64,000 nt of DNA from Kibdelosporangium philippinense (GCF_021390435.2 NZ_JAJVCN010000002.1:1860001-1924000); one strand, 5' to 3'; counted from the first letter of the stretch, positions 33,099 through 42,689 are shown. Made by a program: numbers and translations. Notes: generated by a model from the letters alone, not told the origin.

Positions 33099-35497
33099 TT
33101 CACGCCCACCTTCTCCTGCCGGGTCGCCCGCCAGCACACTTCAGGGGTCAGCGGCATTTGCACGCCGCCGATGTCCGTCCCTTCCGGACCGGTGCCGGTG
33201 GCTGCCGGGCCGAGGGCGTCGATGACCGCGTTGGCGATGGCAGGCGGGACTCCGAGGCAGCCGGCCTCGCCCGCGCCTTTCGCGCCGAGCGCGGTGTTCG
33301 GGTTCGGGGTGACGACCTCGCCGAAGACGAGCGGCGGGAGTTCGCCGATCGTCGGCAGCAAGTAGCCGAGCATGCTGTTGACCTGGGGATTTCCCTTGTC
33401 GTCGTACGGCATCACCTCGTACAACGCTTGCCCGATGCCTTGCATGATCGACCCGTGCAGACTGTCCTCGACGAACTTGTTGTCGATCCGCACGCCGCAG
33501 TCGTCGACTGCCACGAGGCGCAGCACGTGCACCACGCCCAGTTCCTTGTCCACCTCGACCACGGCCACATATGTTCCGGAGGAGAACGAGGCCGGGGTTT
33601 CGTACACGCCCTCGATCCGCAAGGGTTCCGGCGTTGCGGCGGCGAGTTCACCCAACGTCCACCGGGACCGTCCCGCCCTGACGACGCCGTTCGCGTAGGT
33701 CGCCTTCTTGCCCGCCAGCCGGGCCGCGCGTCGCTTCGCCTCGTCGATCAAGTCGAGGGCGGCGCGGTGCAATGCCGAACCGCCGACCTGCATCGACCGG
33801 GCGCCGAAGGTGCCGAGTCCCTGCACCACCTCGTCGGTGTCGCCCTCGATGACCCGGACGCGGGCGGCAGGCATGCCGAGGGTCTTGGCCACGAGGTCGG
33901 GAAATGCCGTTTCGTGGCTCTGTCCGGTCGAGCAGGTGCCGACCCGCCCGATGATGTCGCCTCCGGCGGCGACCTCGACGGACGCCCACTCCCGTGCGCC
34001 GTCCCTTGCCTCGAGCCCGGCTCGCTCGACGAAGCTGCACAGTCCGATGCCGATCGGCCACTCGCTGCCCGACTGGCGGCGGCGCTTCTGCTCCGCGCGC
34101 CAGTGCCGGTAGTCGACCAGCTCCAGCGCCTTGTCCAGGCCCAGTTCGTACTGACCGCTGTCGAATCGCCTGCCGGTCGGCGAGTCGTACGGGAACGCCT
34201 CCGGCGGGATGAAGTTGCGCCGCCGGACCTCGGCCGGGTCGAGGCCGAGCCTGCGAGCCAGCAGGTCCATGGTCCGCTCGACGGCGTAGGTCTGTTCAGG
34301 GCGCCCGGCACCGCGGTACGGCGCCGTCGTGGTCGTGTTGGTGACGATGGTGCGGATCTTCGCGTGCACCCTCGGCGTCCGGTAGACGCTGCCCGCGGCG
34401 AGCCCGGTCTCGACCGCGACGAACTCACCGAGCGGGAACCCGCCGACGCCCGCGTCGGCCTCCAAGGCGAGGGCCAGCATCCGCCCGTCCTTGTCCGCCG
34501 CGATCCGCGTCCGCTGGTTCTGCGCGCGGCCGTGGGTGCCGCCGATCATCGTCTCGGCCCGGTCCTCCAGCCAGCGCACCGGGCGGCCCAGCGCCAGCGC
34601 CAGCCGGACCACCAGCAGGTACTCGGGGTAGGTCGGGCTCTTCGTGCCGAAGGCGCCGCCGGTGTCCGCGGCGCGCACGCGGATGCGTGCCGGGTCCATT
34701 TTCAGGTCGCTGGCCAGGTTTCCCTTGAGCCGGTGCGGTGCCTGGTGCGAGACCCAGACGTTGAGCCTGCCATCCGGCTCGGGCACCGCGAGAATCGCAC
34801 GGGGCTCCATCGGGGTGGGGACGACTCGTTGCTGGCTGTAAGCGCCTTCGACCACGACGTGGGCGTTCTGCCAGACCTCGTCGGGGATGGGCTGCCCGAA
34901 TTCCAGCTCACGGGAGACGTTGTTCAGCCCATCGAACAGCCATGTCGACGACGTAGCGGCCTCCGCGGGGTCCACCACCGCAGGCAGCGAGTTGATCTCG
35001 ACGCGCACGGCGTCGACGCCGTCCTCCGCGACGTAACGGTCGGTGCCGACGACCACGGCGACCGCTTGGCCGACGTAGCGCACCCGATCGGCCGGCAGGA
35101 CCGTGCACGGCCGATCGGCGGAACCGGGAAGGTGGCCATACTCCGGCACGATGGGCAATTCGGCGCCCAGATCCGCCGCGCTCCACACCGCGACGACTCC
35201 GTCGACCTTCTTCGCCGCGCTCGTGTCGACCCGGACGAGCCGTCCGTGGGCGACCGTGCTGCGTACGAACGCGGCGTCGAGGCATCCGGGGACAGTGATG
35301 TCGCCGACGTAACGGCCCGCTCCCGTGATCAGCCGCGCGTCCTCGCGTCTCGCGAGCCGCCGCGAATACGATGCTTCGGGAATTGTGGGCGGTGGGCCGG
35401 AGGATTCCGGCGCGGCCGCCGCCGTGCCGGGCAACGCGGCGGCGGCGACACCAGCCGCGGCCGCGCCGCGCAGCACGGATCTACGAGACAGTTCCAT
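33095..35497 (-). CDS. Molybdenum hydroxylase large subunit, form II CoxL-like, Tat-exported
   Basis: 800 residues from ATG 35497 (GAAGGGA upstream). The N-terminus MELSRRSVLRGAAAAG is a twin-arginine signal ending near AAAAP. The active-site loop reads APYRGAGRPE. AYRGAGR is the form II (aldehyde or xanthine oxidase-like) version; true CO dehydrogenase has AYRCSFR with its copper-binding Cys. The catalytic Glu lies in GAKGAGEAG near the C-terminus. The enzyme probably oxidises an aldehyde or N-heterocycle outside the membrane. The small and FAD subunits lack signals and would be exported with it. No accessory CoxDEFG genes are adjacent. Confidence 0.94.
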   Translation of the reverse strand: MELSRRSVLRGAAAAGVAAAALPGTAAAAPESSGPPPTIPEASYSRRLARREDARLITGAGRYVGDITVPGCLDAAFVRSTVAHGRLVRVDTSAAKKVDGVVAVWSAADLGAELPIVPEYGHLPGSADRPCTVLPADRVRYVGQAVAVVVGTDRYVAEDGVDAVRVEINSLPAVVDPAEAATSSTWLFDGLNNVSRELEFGQPIPDEVWQNAHVVVEGAYSQQRVVPTPMEPRAILAVPEPDGRLNVWVSHQAPHRLKGNLASDLKMDPARIRVRAADTGGAFGTKSPTYPEYLLVVRLALALGRPVRWLEDRAETMIGGTHGRAQNQRTRIAADKDGRMLALALEADAGVGGFPLGEFVAVETGLAAGSVYRTPRVHAKIRTIVTNTTTTAPYRGAGRPEQTYAVERTMDLLARRLGLDPAEVRRRNFIPPEAFPYDSPTGRRFDSGQYELGLDKALELVDYRHWRAEQKRRRQSGSEWPIGIGLCSFVERAGLEARDGAREWASVEVAAGGDIIGRVGTCSTGQSHETAFPDLVAKTLGMPAARVRVIEGDTDEVVQGLGTFGARSMQVGGSALHRAALDLIDEAKRRAARLAGKKATYANGVVRAGRSRWTLGELAAATPEPLRIEGVYETPASFSSGTYVAVVEVDKELGVVHVLRLVAVDDCGVRIDNKFVEDSLHGSIMQGIGQALYEVMPYDDKGNPQVNSMLGYLLPTIGELPPLVFGEVVTPNPNTALGAKGAGEAGCLGVPPAIANAVIDALGPAATGTGPEGTDIGGVQMPLTPEVCWRATRQEKVGVK

Positions 35498-36154
35498 GGC
35501 GATCCCTTCGGGAACTTTCTTTCGACCTGAACGCTGCGCCGAAGGCAGCGGCAGACGGAGCAAAAAACGAGGGCGCGGATGAAATTCACCGCTTCTTCCT
35601 CGCCACGCGACCGCTCGATCCCCGTGTTCACTCATTCCACGGAGATCGGGCGGGTTTATTCATTCGCGTTCAATCACGGTCAATGCGCGGAAGCATTCCT
35701 TCCACGGCATCGCCGTACGCCACCTCGACACGAAATCCGGGTCACGACGCGGATCCGGCCGGTGAAGTCGAGGCTGAAAACCGATTCTGTCACGCGAAAG
35801 AGCGTAGGCGACGCCTCGTTCCATGGCTGTCGCCGCGAGCGAACTCGTCACACTGTCACTAGTGGACGGTGGTGAACCTTGGTATCATTCGGGGTTTGCG
35901 ATCGACAGCCGGTGGCGGCGCTGTCGTTGTGACCAGCGGATTCAATTCAACGGAATCCTTGCTGATTCTTGCTCGGCGATTTCGCTGATAAGTCCAGGTC
36001 GTGTTCCGGGCCGCCGGTCGTGCACGTCGCTTTTCGCTGATACGGCCATTCCAGGCCGGAGAAATCGCGGCAATAACAGGAATGCGGTCCGCCTGGCGAA
36101 GATCCGTCACACCGCTCAAACCGTTCATACCGTGCAGCGGCGTGAAGACAGGGC
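35498..36154. other. Intergenic region without recognised gene
   Basis: About 650 bases between the hydroxylase operon promoter and the pncA stop. It is lower in GC than its neighbours. The open frames in it are short, lack ribosome binding sites and have no recognisable product. I see no tRNA, riboswitch or strong hairpin. It holds the promoter of the minus-strand hydroxylase operon. Confidence 0.6.
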
Positions 36155-36724
36155 TCAGCCGACCCGGGGCGTGCCGACCAGCTCAGCGCCCGCGTCACGC
36201 AACTGCCCCAGCGCCGAGTCCACGGTCGGCTGCGCCACCCCGGCCGTCAGCTCGAGCAGAACGCGCGTGGCCAACCCGGCACGGGCCGCGTCGAGTGCCG
36301 TGGCCCGGACGCAGTGGTCGGTCGCGATCCCGACCACGTCCACATGGCTCACCGATCGCGCCTTCAGCCAGTCGGCCAGCGAACTGCCGTCGCCCGCCGA
36401 GCCCTCGAAGCCCGAATACGCCGCCGCATAGGCGCCTTTGGAGAACACCGCCTGGATCGCGGTGACGTCCAGCTCCGGATGGAACGAGGCGCCGGGCGTG
36501 CCCGCGACGCAGTGCACGGGCCACGTATCGACGTAATCCGGGTTGTCGCTGAAATGCGCGCCCGGGTCGATGTGGTAGTCCCGGGTGGCCACTACGACGT
36601 CGTAGGGCGTGTGGCCTATGTGCTCGCTGATCGCCGCGGCCACCGCGGCGCCGCCCGTGACAGCCAGCGAACCGCCTTCACAGAAGTCGTTCTGAACGTC
36701 GACCACGATCAACGCGTTGGCCAC
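36155..36724 (-). CDS. pncA: Nicotinamidase (PncA)
   Basis: 189 residues of the isochorismatase-like hydrolase fold. The catalytic triad is visible as Asp in VVDVQNDF, Lys in FSKGAY and Cys in ATDHCVRA, with metal-site residues in DYHIDPGAHF. It converts nicotinamide to nicotinate. pncB ends 10 bases upstream, so pncB and pncA form one NAD-salvage operon. The same enzyme activates pyrazinamide in mycobacteria. Confidence 0.95.
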   Translation of the reverse strand: MANALIVVDVQNDFCEGGSLAVTGGAAVAAAISEHIGHTPYDVVVATRDYHIDPGAHFSDNPDYVDTWPVHCVAGTPGASFHPELDVTAIQAVFSKGAYAAAYSGFEGSAGDGSSLADWLKARSVSHVDVVGIATDHCVRATALDAARAGLATRVLLELTAGVAQPTVDSALGQLRDAGAELVGTPRVG

Positions 36725-36734
36725 GGTGACTCCT

Positions 36735-38030
36735 CTAGTCGATGAAAACCGTCGGGATGGCCGGCTCGCCGTGCGACAGTTTCAGGCCTTCCCACGGCAG
36801 GCTGACCAGGCCTCGCTTCACACGCTTGCGGCACTGTTCCAGGGTGGGCGGATCGGCCACCGGCTGTCCACCACGCAGGAACGGCACTTGCAGATCGCGG
36901 TCGTTGTCCGACATCGGCGGCCACTGCTTGTCCGGCTGGTACACGACCTCTTCCAGGGCCGTGCCGGTCGGCTTGTGGCGACGCATCGCACCCTTGCGGC
37001 CACCGCGGGATTCCTTGTGCGAGCTGCGCTTTGCCACCGGACGGCCGTCTACTTCGACCAGCTTGTAGACCATGCCCGCGGTCGGCGCGCCCGACCCGGT
37101 GACCAGCGACGTGCCCACGCCGTACGCGTCGACCGGCTCCGCGCGCAGTGCCGCGATCGCGTATTCGTCCAGGTCACCGGACACTACAATCCGGGTGTCC
37201 TTGGCGCCCAACGAGTCCAGCTGCTCGCGGGCGTGCCGGGCGAGCACGCCGACGTCACCGGAGTCGATCCGGATGGCGCCCAATTCCGGCCCGGCCACCT
37301 CGATCGCGGTGTTGATGCCGTTGGTGATGTCGTACGTGTCCACCAGCAACGTGGTGCCCACGCCGAGCGCGTCGATCTGGGCCTGGAACGCGGACCGCTC
37401 GTCGTCGTGCAGCAGCGTGAACGCGTGCGCGCACGTGCCTGCGGTCGGGATGCCGTACGTGCGACCGGCTTCCAGATTCGACGTCGTGGCGAACCCAGCG
37501 ATGTACGCGGCCCGCGCACTGTCGACGGCGGCGTTCTCGTGCGTCCGCCGTGAACCCATCTCGATGATCGGACGGCCGTTCGCGGCACTGACCATCCTGG
37601 CCGCCGCCGAAAGGATCGCGCTGTCGTGGTTCAGGATCGACAGGATGACCGTCTCCAGCACGACTGCCTGCGCGAAGGAACCGCGCACGGTCAGGATCGG
37701 CGAGCCGGGGAAATAAAGCTCACCTTCAGGATATCCGTCGACATCCCCAGAAAATCTGTAAGAAGCCAGCCAGTCCAGCGTCTGCTTGTCGACCACTTCG
37801 GCCTCGCTGAGCCTGGCCAGCTCGTCGTCGCCGAACCGGAACCGGGCGATCGTGTCGAGCACCCGCTGGGTCCCGCCGACCAGCCCGTACCGGCGGCCGT
37901 CCGGCAACCGGCGGGCGAACACTTCGAAAACACATGGCCGCTCAGCGGTGCCATCGGCCAGGGCACCGGCCAGCATGGTCAGCTCGTAGTGGTCGGTGAG
38001 CAGCGCAGTGGTCGCGCCGGGTCCGTTCAT
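36735..38030 (-). CDS. pncB: Nicotinate phosphoribosyltransferase (PncB)
   Basis: 431 residues from ATG 38030. The start of the mature family sequence is LLTDHYELTMLAGAL, and the active-site region includes EMGSRRTHENAAV and IRIDSGDV. It makes nicotinate mononucleotide from nicotinate, PRPP and ATP. A longer in-frame extension upstream overlaps the divergent clpS leader and is rejected. It is followed by pncA. In mycobacteria pncB is likewise divergent from clpS. Confidence 0.96.
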   Translation of the reverse strand: MNGPGATTALLTDHYELTMLAGALADGTAERPCVFEVFARRLPDGRRYGLVGGTQRVLDTIARFRFGDDELARLSEAEVVDKQTLDWLASYRFSGDVDGYPEGELYFPGSPILTVRGSFAQAVVLETVILSILNHDSAILSAAARMVSAANGRPIIEMGSRRTHENAAVDSARAAYIAGFATTSNLEAGRTYGIPTAGTCAHAFTLLHDDERSAFQAQIDALGVGTTLLVDTYDITNGINTAIEVAGPELGAIRIDSGDVGVLARHAREQLDSLGAKDTRIVVSGDLDEYAIAALRAEPVDAYGVGTSLVTGSGAPTAGMVYKLVEVDGRPVAKRSSHKESRGGRKGAMRRHKPTGTALEEVVYQPDKQWPPMSDNDRDLQVPFLRGGQPVADPPTLEQCRKRVKRGLVSLPWEGLKLSHGEPAIPTVFID

Positions 38031-38158
38031 GAATCCAGAGCCTATGGCGCTGCGCGCCGGGGCGATCACCGGGCCGAGAACCCGGGCGTGGCAAAACCCC
38101 TGAACTCGACACAACAGCTCGCCACAACAGTTGGACGGGCGCATGCCACCATTGACGT

Positions 38159-38446
38159 ATGACCACGCCAGTCGAGCTGGGGAAGACACACGGTGCGGAC
38201 CTGAGCGCCGAAGACAAGCCGTGGCAGACGATCGTCTGGAACGACCCGGTCAACCTCATGTCGTACGTGACCTATGTGTTCCAGAAGCTGTTCGGCTACA
38301 CGCGGGACAAGGCCACCAAGCTGATGCTCGACGTGCACCACAAGGGCAAAGCGGTGGTGTCGTCCGGTGACAAGGACAAGGTCGAGGCGGACGTGGCCAA
38401 GCTGCACGCGGCAGGGCTCTGGGCAACGATGGAGCGGAACTCTTGA
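38159..38446 (+). CDS. clpS: ATP-dependent Clp protease adaptor ClpS
   Basis: 95 residues with the ClpS core: WQTIVWNDPVNLMSYVTYVF, HHKGKAVVSSGDKDK and the C-terminal GLWATMER. It binds ClpC or ClpA and delivers N-end-rule substrates. It opens the plus-strand run clpS - DUF2017 - P1 peptidase, in which each stop overlaps the next start. Confidence 0.97.
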   Translation: MTTPVELGKTHGADLSAEDKPWQTIVWNDPVNLMSYVTYVFQKLFGYTRDKATKLMLDVHHKGKAVVSSGDKDKVEADVAKLHAAGLWATMERNS

Positions 38447-39000
38447 ACCCTTGGAGCCGGGACGGCGACGAGGTCGTGACCGAGCTGGAGCGCCAGGAAG
38501 CGGCCGTGCTGCGCGGCCTGGTCGGCCAGATCAACGACATGCTGCGGGCCAGGGCCGACGAAGCGCCACAGGACGAGCTCGCCGAGCTGACCGGGATCCG
38601 GACTGGCCCATCCACGGCGCCGGACGACCCGATCCTGTCGCGACTGTTGCCTGACTTCCATCGGCTGGACGAGGACCAGCCCTCCAAAGAGGATCTCGAC
38701 TCGGCGGCCGCGCTGCGTTCGCTGCACGAGCCTGCCCTGCTTGACCAGAAAACCGGCGTCGCCGAGGTGGTACTGGAGACGTGCCCACCCGACGGTGGCC
38801 CGGTGCGGCTCAGCCTGGAGCAGGCGGACGCTTGGCTGTCCGCGTTGAACGACGTGCGCCTGGCCCTGGGTACAGCGCTGGACGTCGACGACGACATGCC
38901 GGACGAGCTGCCGGACGACGACCCACGGGCCGGTCACCTGCCGGTCTACCACTGGCTCACGGTCGTGCAGGAAGAGCTCATCCACGCCATGAGCTCATGA
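38443..39000 (+). CDS. DUF2017 family protein
   Basis: 185 residues from TTG 38443, overlapping the clpS stop (TTGA). Actinobacterial genomes nearly always carry this small acidic gene right after clpS (Rv1332 in Mycobacterium tuberculosis, from memory). It has no catalytic motif that I can name; the central part is helical with conserved RLLPDFHRLDE and the end contains HWLTVVQEELI. The fixed linkage to clpS suggests a role in adaptor-mediated proteolysis, which is inference. Confidence 0.9.
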   Translation: MNPWSRDGDEVVTELERQEAAVLRGLVGQINDMLRARADEAPQDELAELTGIRTGPSTAPDDPILSRLLPDFHRLDEDQPSKEDLDSAAALRSLHEPALLDQKTGVAEVVLETCPPDGGPVRLSLEQADAWLSALNDVRLALGTALDVDDDMPDELPDDDPRAGHLPVYHWLTVVQEELIHAMSS

Positions 39001-40013
39001 CCGCGGGCCCCCGCAACGCGATCACGGACGTCGAGGGCCTGTTGGTCGGCCACCACCAGCAGGTCGGCGACGGCTGGGCAACGGGCACAACCGTCGTGCT
39101 CACGCCGCCACAGACGGTCGGCGCCGTCGACGCGCGCGGTGGCGCGCCAGGTACGCGTGAGACGGACACGCTGCTGCCGGAGAACCTCGTGCAGTACGTC
39201 AACGCCGTCTGTTTGTCAGGTGGCAGCGCGTACGGGTTGGCCGCGGCGGACGGCGTCATGCGGTGGCTCGCTGAGCGCAACCGGGGACTGTCCGTCGGCG
39301 CGCGACCGCACGAGGTTGTCCCGATCGTGCCGTCGGCTGTGCTGTTCGACCTCCCGGTCAACGCGTGGGGCAACCGCCCTGGCGCGGAGTTCGGGTACGC
39401 GGCGTGCGAGGCCGCGTCAGACGCGCGGCCCGAGCAAGGAAGCGTCGGCGCTGGGACGGGCGCTCGCGTGGGCTCGCTCAAGGGCGGTATCGGCACCGCG
39501 AGCACCGTGGTCGACGGATTCACCGTCGGCGCCCTCGCGGTGGTCAACGCCGTCGGCGAGGCCGTGGACGACCTGACCGGCATCCCGTTCGCGGCCCGGT
39601 TCGCGCAGGACGGCGAGTTCGGCGGGCCCTGGCCCGATCGAGCGGCCACGTTGCCCGACATCCCGCGCAGGCTGCTCAACACGACCATAGGCGTGGTCGC
39701 CGTGGACGCGAAACTCGCCAAGTCGGAAACCCGGCGGCTGGCCGTGGCGGCGCACGACGGCCTGGCTCGCGCGGTGCATCCGGCACACTCGATGTTCGAC
39801 GGCGACACCATCTTCGCCCTCGCCACGGGGACAAAGGACCTGGCAGATGACGGTGGCGCGGTCAAGGAGCCACTCCGCGCGCTCGGACTTGACCGGCTGT
39901 GCTCCGCCGCCGCGGACACGTTCGCCCGAGCCATGGTCCACGGACTGCTCGCCGCCGAGGCCAACGGCAAGCTCCCGGCGTATCGCGACGTCTGGCCGGA
40001 ACATTCCCCGTGA
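38997..40013 (+). CDS. P1-family peptidase (DmpA-like)
   Basis: 338 residues from ATG 38997, overlapping the DUF2017 stop. It begins NAITDVEGLLVGHHQ and contains LSGGSAYGLAAADG and GAGTGARVGSLKGGIGTAS. These are the P1/S58 family features in which a precursor cleaves itself before a nucleophilic Ser/Thr, giving two chains. Characterised relatives are D-aminopeptidases/esterases and beta-aminopeptidases. An orthologue occupies the same place in mycobacteria (Rv1333). Confidence 0.93.
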   Translation: MTAGPRNAITDVEGLLVGHHQQVGDGWATGTTVVLTPPQTVGAVDARGGAPGTRETDTLLPENLVQYVNAVCLSGGSAYGLAAADGVMRWLAERNRGLSVGARPHEVVPIVPSAVLFDLPVNAWGNRPGAEFGYAACEAASDARPEQGSVGAGTGARVGSLKGGIGTASTVVDGFTVGALAVVNAVGEAVDDLTGIPFAARFAQDGEFGGPWPDRAATLPDIPRRLLNTTIGVVAVDAKLAKSETRRLAVAAHDGLARAVHPAHSMFDGDTIFALATGTKDLADDGGAVKEPLRALGLDRLCSAAADTFARAMVHGLLAAEANGKLPAYRDVWPEHSP

Positions 40014-40069
40014 TCTGGTGGCCTTTCTCACCGGGTGGGAACACTCCACCCACCCCTTAGGATGGGGTC

Positions 40070-40525
40070 GTGTTGCAGATCCGCCGTGACCTCGTGGCTG
40101 AGATGGTGGCCCACGCCAGGCGTGACCACCCCGACGAGGCCTGTGGCGTGATCGCCGGGCCGGATGGGACCGACCGGCCCGAACGGTTCGTGCCGATGAC
40201 CAACGCCGCCCGGTCGCCGACGTTCTACGAGTTCGACTCGACCGAGCAGTTCAAGCTGTATCGCGAGATGGACCGCAACGACGAGGTGCCGGTGGTCATC
40301 TACCACTCGCACACCGCGACCGAGGCTTACCCGTCGCGCACCGACATCGCGCTGGCCAGTGAGCCGGGCGCGCACTATGTCCTGGTCTCCACCCGGCACT
40401 CGGAGGAGATCGAACTGCGGTCGTACCGGATCATGGATGGCCAGGTCACCGAGGAGCCGGTGGAAGTCGTCGAGTCGTACCTGTTCTCGCACACTGGGGC
40501 CGACGACATCCCCGACCGCGGCTGA
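40070..40525 (+). CDS. mec: Mec, M67 JAMM metallopeptidase of the CysO pathway
   Basis: 151 residues from GTG 40070. The JAMM zinc motif is complete: Glu in DEACGVIAG and the H-x-H-x7-S-x2-D string HSHTATEAYPSRTD. In Mycobacterium tuberculosis Mec removes cysteine from the C-terminus of the CysO carrier. Here it lies directly before cysO and cysM, confirming the assignment. Confidence 0.95.
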   Translation: MLQIRRDLVAEMVAHARRDHPDEACGVIAGPDGTDRPERFVPMTNAARSPTFYEFDSTEQFKLYREMDRNDEVPVVIYHSHTATEAYPSRTDIALASEPGAHYVLVSTRHSEEIELRSYRIMDGQVTEEPVEVVESYLFSHTGADDIPDRG

Positions 40526-40575
40526 GCCGACCACCCAGCGCAGTTCGCAAAAACCCGAAGCCCGGAGGATTTCCC

Positions 40576-40848
40576 ATGGCTGTGACCGTTTCCATCCCGA
40601 CGATCCTGCGCACCCACACCGGTGGCGAGAAGGCCGTCGAGGCGACCGGCACCACGGTCGCCGAGATCATCGACGACCTGGAGGCGCGCCACGGCGGCCT
40701 GAAGACGCGCCTGGTCAAGGAAGGCACGCTGCACCGGTTCGTCAACGTGTACGTCAACGACGAGGACGTCCGGTTCGCTGGCGGTCTTGAGGCCAAGGTC
40801 TCCGACGGCGACACCGTGACGATCCTGCCCGCGGTCGCCGGCGGCTGA
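40576..40848 (+). CDS. cysO: CysO, ubiquitin-like sulfur-carrier protein
   Basis: 90 residues with a beta-grasp fold of the ThiS/MoaD type, ending AVAGG. The terminal Gly-Gly is converted to a thiocarboxylate that supplies sulfur to CysM. CCCGGAGGATTTCCC precedes ATG 40576 (a strong ribosome binding site). It sits between mec and cysM. Confidence 0.97.
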   Translation: MAVTVSIPTILRTHTGGEKAVEATGTTVAEIIDDLEARHGGLKTRLVKEGTLHRFVNVYVNDEDVRFAGGLEAKVSDGDTVTILPAVAGG

Positions 40849-40853
40849 TTTCC

Positions 40854-41804
40854 GTGGCCAGGTACGACTCGCTGCTCGACGCGCTCGGCGACACCCCGTT
40901 GGTCGGACTGCCGCGGTTGTCGCCGGGCGACGGCGTCAGGCTGTGGGCCAAGCTGGAGGACCGTAACCCGACGGGGTCGGTGAAAGACCGTCCAGCGCTG
41001 AAGATGATCGAGGCGGCCGAGAAAAGCGGCCGCCTCACGCCGGGCTGCACGATCCTCGAGCCGACCTCGGGCAACACCGGTATCGCGCTGGCCATGGCGG
41101 CCAAGCTGAAGGGCTACGGCCTGGTCTGCGTGATGCCGGAGAACACCTCGGACGAACGCCGTCAGCTGCTGCAGGCCTACGGCGCCAGGATCGTGTTCTC
41201 GCCCGCGGCAGGCGGTTCCAACCAGGCGGTGGCCACGGCCAAGGAACTGGCCAAGCAGAACACCGACTGGGTGATGCTCTACCAGTACGGCAACGAGGAC
41301 AACGTCCGCGCCCACTACGAGGGCACCGGCCCGGAGATCCTGCGCGACCTCCCGTCGGTCACGCACTTCGTGGCGGGCCTGGGAACCACCGGGACCCTGG
41401 TCGGCGTCGGCCGCTACCTGCGCGAGCACAAACCCGGCATCCAGATCATCGCCGCCGAGCCGCGGTACGGCGAGCTGGTCTACGGCCTGCGCAACCTCGA
41501 CGAGGGTTTCGTGCCCGAGCTGTACGACCCGTCCGTGCTGACGAGCCGCTACTCCGTCGGCTCGTACGACGCGCTACGCCGAACCCGTCAGCTCCTGGAG
41601 ACCGAGGGGATCTTCGCGGGCGTGTCGACCGGCGCGATCCTGCATGCCGCGCTCGGCGTGGCCGAAAAGGCCGCCAAAGCGGGCGAGACGGCGGACGTGG
41701 TCTTCATCGTGGCCGACGGTGGCTGGAAATACCTGTCCACCGGCGCCTACAGCGGCTCGCTCGACGAGGCCGCCGAACGTCTCGACGGCCACCTCTGGGC
41801 CTAG
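40854..41804 (+). CDS. cysM: Cysteine synthase CysM (CysO-dependent)
   Basis: 316 residues, a PLP fold-type II enzyme. The PLP Lys is in PTGSVKDRPA, the substrate loop is EPTSGNTGIALA and the phosphate-binding glycine loop GLGTTGTLVG. In actinobacteria CysM uses O-phosphoserine and CysO thiocarboxylate to make cysteine, a route thought to be important under oxidative stress. GTG 40854 follows the cysO stop after 5 bases. The order mec-cysO-cysM matches Rv1334-Rv1336. Confidence 0.97.
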   Translation: MARYDSLLDALGDTPLVGLPRLSPGDGVRLWAKLEDRNPTGSVKDRPALKMIEAAEKSGRLTPGCTILEPTSGNTGIALAMAAKLKGYGLVCVMPENTSDERRQLLQAYGARIVFSPAAGGSNQAVATAKELAKQNTDWVMLYQYGNEDNVRAHYEGTGPEILRDLPSVTHFVAGLGTTGTLVGVGRYLREHKPGIQIIAAEPRYGELVYGLRNLDEGFVPELYDPSVLTSRYSVGSYDALRRTRQLLETEGIFAGVSTGAILHAALGVAEKAAKAGETADVVFIVADGGWKYLSTGAYSGSLDEAAERLDGHLWA

Positions 41805-41829
41805 TGGCGCATATGCCGGGCCAGGCCTG

Positions 41830-42687
41830 TCACCCTGCGAAAGCAGCGGATGGCAGGCCCTGACCGGCGTTCGGGATCACGAACACCGAGCCGGACATCG
41901 GCTCACGCCGCAGGTCCGTTTCCGTCATCCCGACGCGCGCCGTCGTGATGTACAGATCCGTCAGGCCGTCACCGCCGAAACAGCACGCCGTCGTGTTGCG
42001 CGCGGGCACGATGACGGTGCTGAGCAACTTGCCGTCCGGCGTGTATCGCCGTACCTGGCCGTCGCCCCACAACGCGACCCACACACACCCGTCGGCGTCC
42101 ACGCACAGGCCGTCAGGCGAGCCATCGACGTCAGCGAACGGGCGCCGCGACGAGACCGTCCCGGAGTCGAGGTCGTAGTCGAACACCTCGATCAGTCCAG
42201 TTGGCGTGTCCGCGTAGTACATCCGGGTGTTGTCCGGACTCCAGCCGATGCCGTTGCTGATGGACACCTTTTCGAGCACTGTGGTCGCCTTGCCGTTCGG
42301 CTCGACTCGCGCCAGCCACCCGCCGCCCTCCGCGGTGTCGTAGCGCATCGTGCCCGCCCACAGCCGCCCGGCCGGGTCGACGGCTGCGTCGTTCCCGCGC
42401 ACGCCATCCCTGGCCCAGTAGACGAGCCACCGCTGTTCACCTGCGGGATCGACGATCGCGACCCCGTCACGAAGGTTCAGCACCAGCCCGCCGCCCATGC
42501 GCGGCTTGGCGGCGCCGACGTCCATCGGCGCGGCCATGGTCTCGTTCACGCCCGTCGACGGGTTCCACCGGTGGATCTCCGGAGCGAGGATGTCGACCCA
42601 CAGCAGGGTCGAAGTCATGGCGTCCCAGGTCGGCCCCTCGCCGAGCGAGGCCTCCGCGCGCACCGCGATCTCGAAACGATCAGTCAC
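41830..42687 (-). CDS. SMP-30/gluconolactonase-family protein
   Basis: About 285 residues, a six-bladed beta-propeller. Metal-site motifs are EGPTWD at the N-terminus, GNDAAVDPAGRLWAG, ISNGIGWSPDN and DGSPDGLCVDADG. Relatives hydrolyse sugar lactones with a divalent metal. GTG 42687 gives the normal N-terminus (VTDRFEIAVRAEAS); ATG 42705 would add six residues. It is convergent with cysM and divergent from the rhomboid gene, whose start is only a few bases away, so both are probably translated from leaderless or nearly leaderless mRNAs. Confidence 0.88.
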   Translation of the reverse strand: MTDRFEIAVRAEASLGEGPTWDAMTSTLLWVDILAPEIHRWNPSTGVNETMAAPMDVGAAKPRMGGGLVLNLRDGVAIVDPAGEQRWLVYWARDGVRGNDAAVDPAGRLWAGTMRYDTAEGGGWLARVEPNGKATTVLEKVSISNGIGWSPDNTRMYYADTPTGLIEVFDYDLDSGTVSSRRPFADVDGSPDGLCVDADGCVWVALWGDGQVRRYTPDGKLLSTVIVPARNTTACCFGGDGLTDLYITTARVGMTETDLRREPMSGSVFVIPNAGQGLPSAAFAG

Positions 42688-42689
42688 GA

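Noticed and set aside
33095..35497. Carbon monoxide dehydrogenase (form I CoxL)
   Set aside because: The active-site loop reads AYRGAGR-like instead of AYRCSFR, so the copper-binding Cys is absent.
32990..35530. Long open frame on the plus strand opposite the hydroxylase large subunit
   Set aside because: Low-complexity Arg-rich translation, no start signal, and the other strand encodes a complete CoxL-like protein.
35498..36154. A riboswitch or small gene in the long gap before the hydroxylase operon
   Set aside because: No recognisable conserved stem or motif and no ORF with a ribosome binding site was found.
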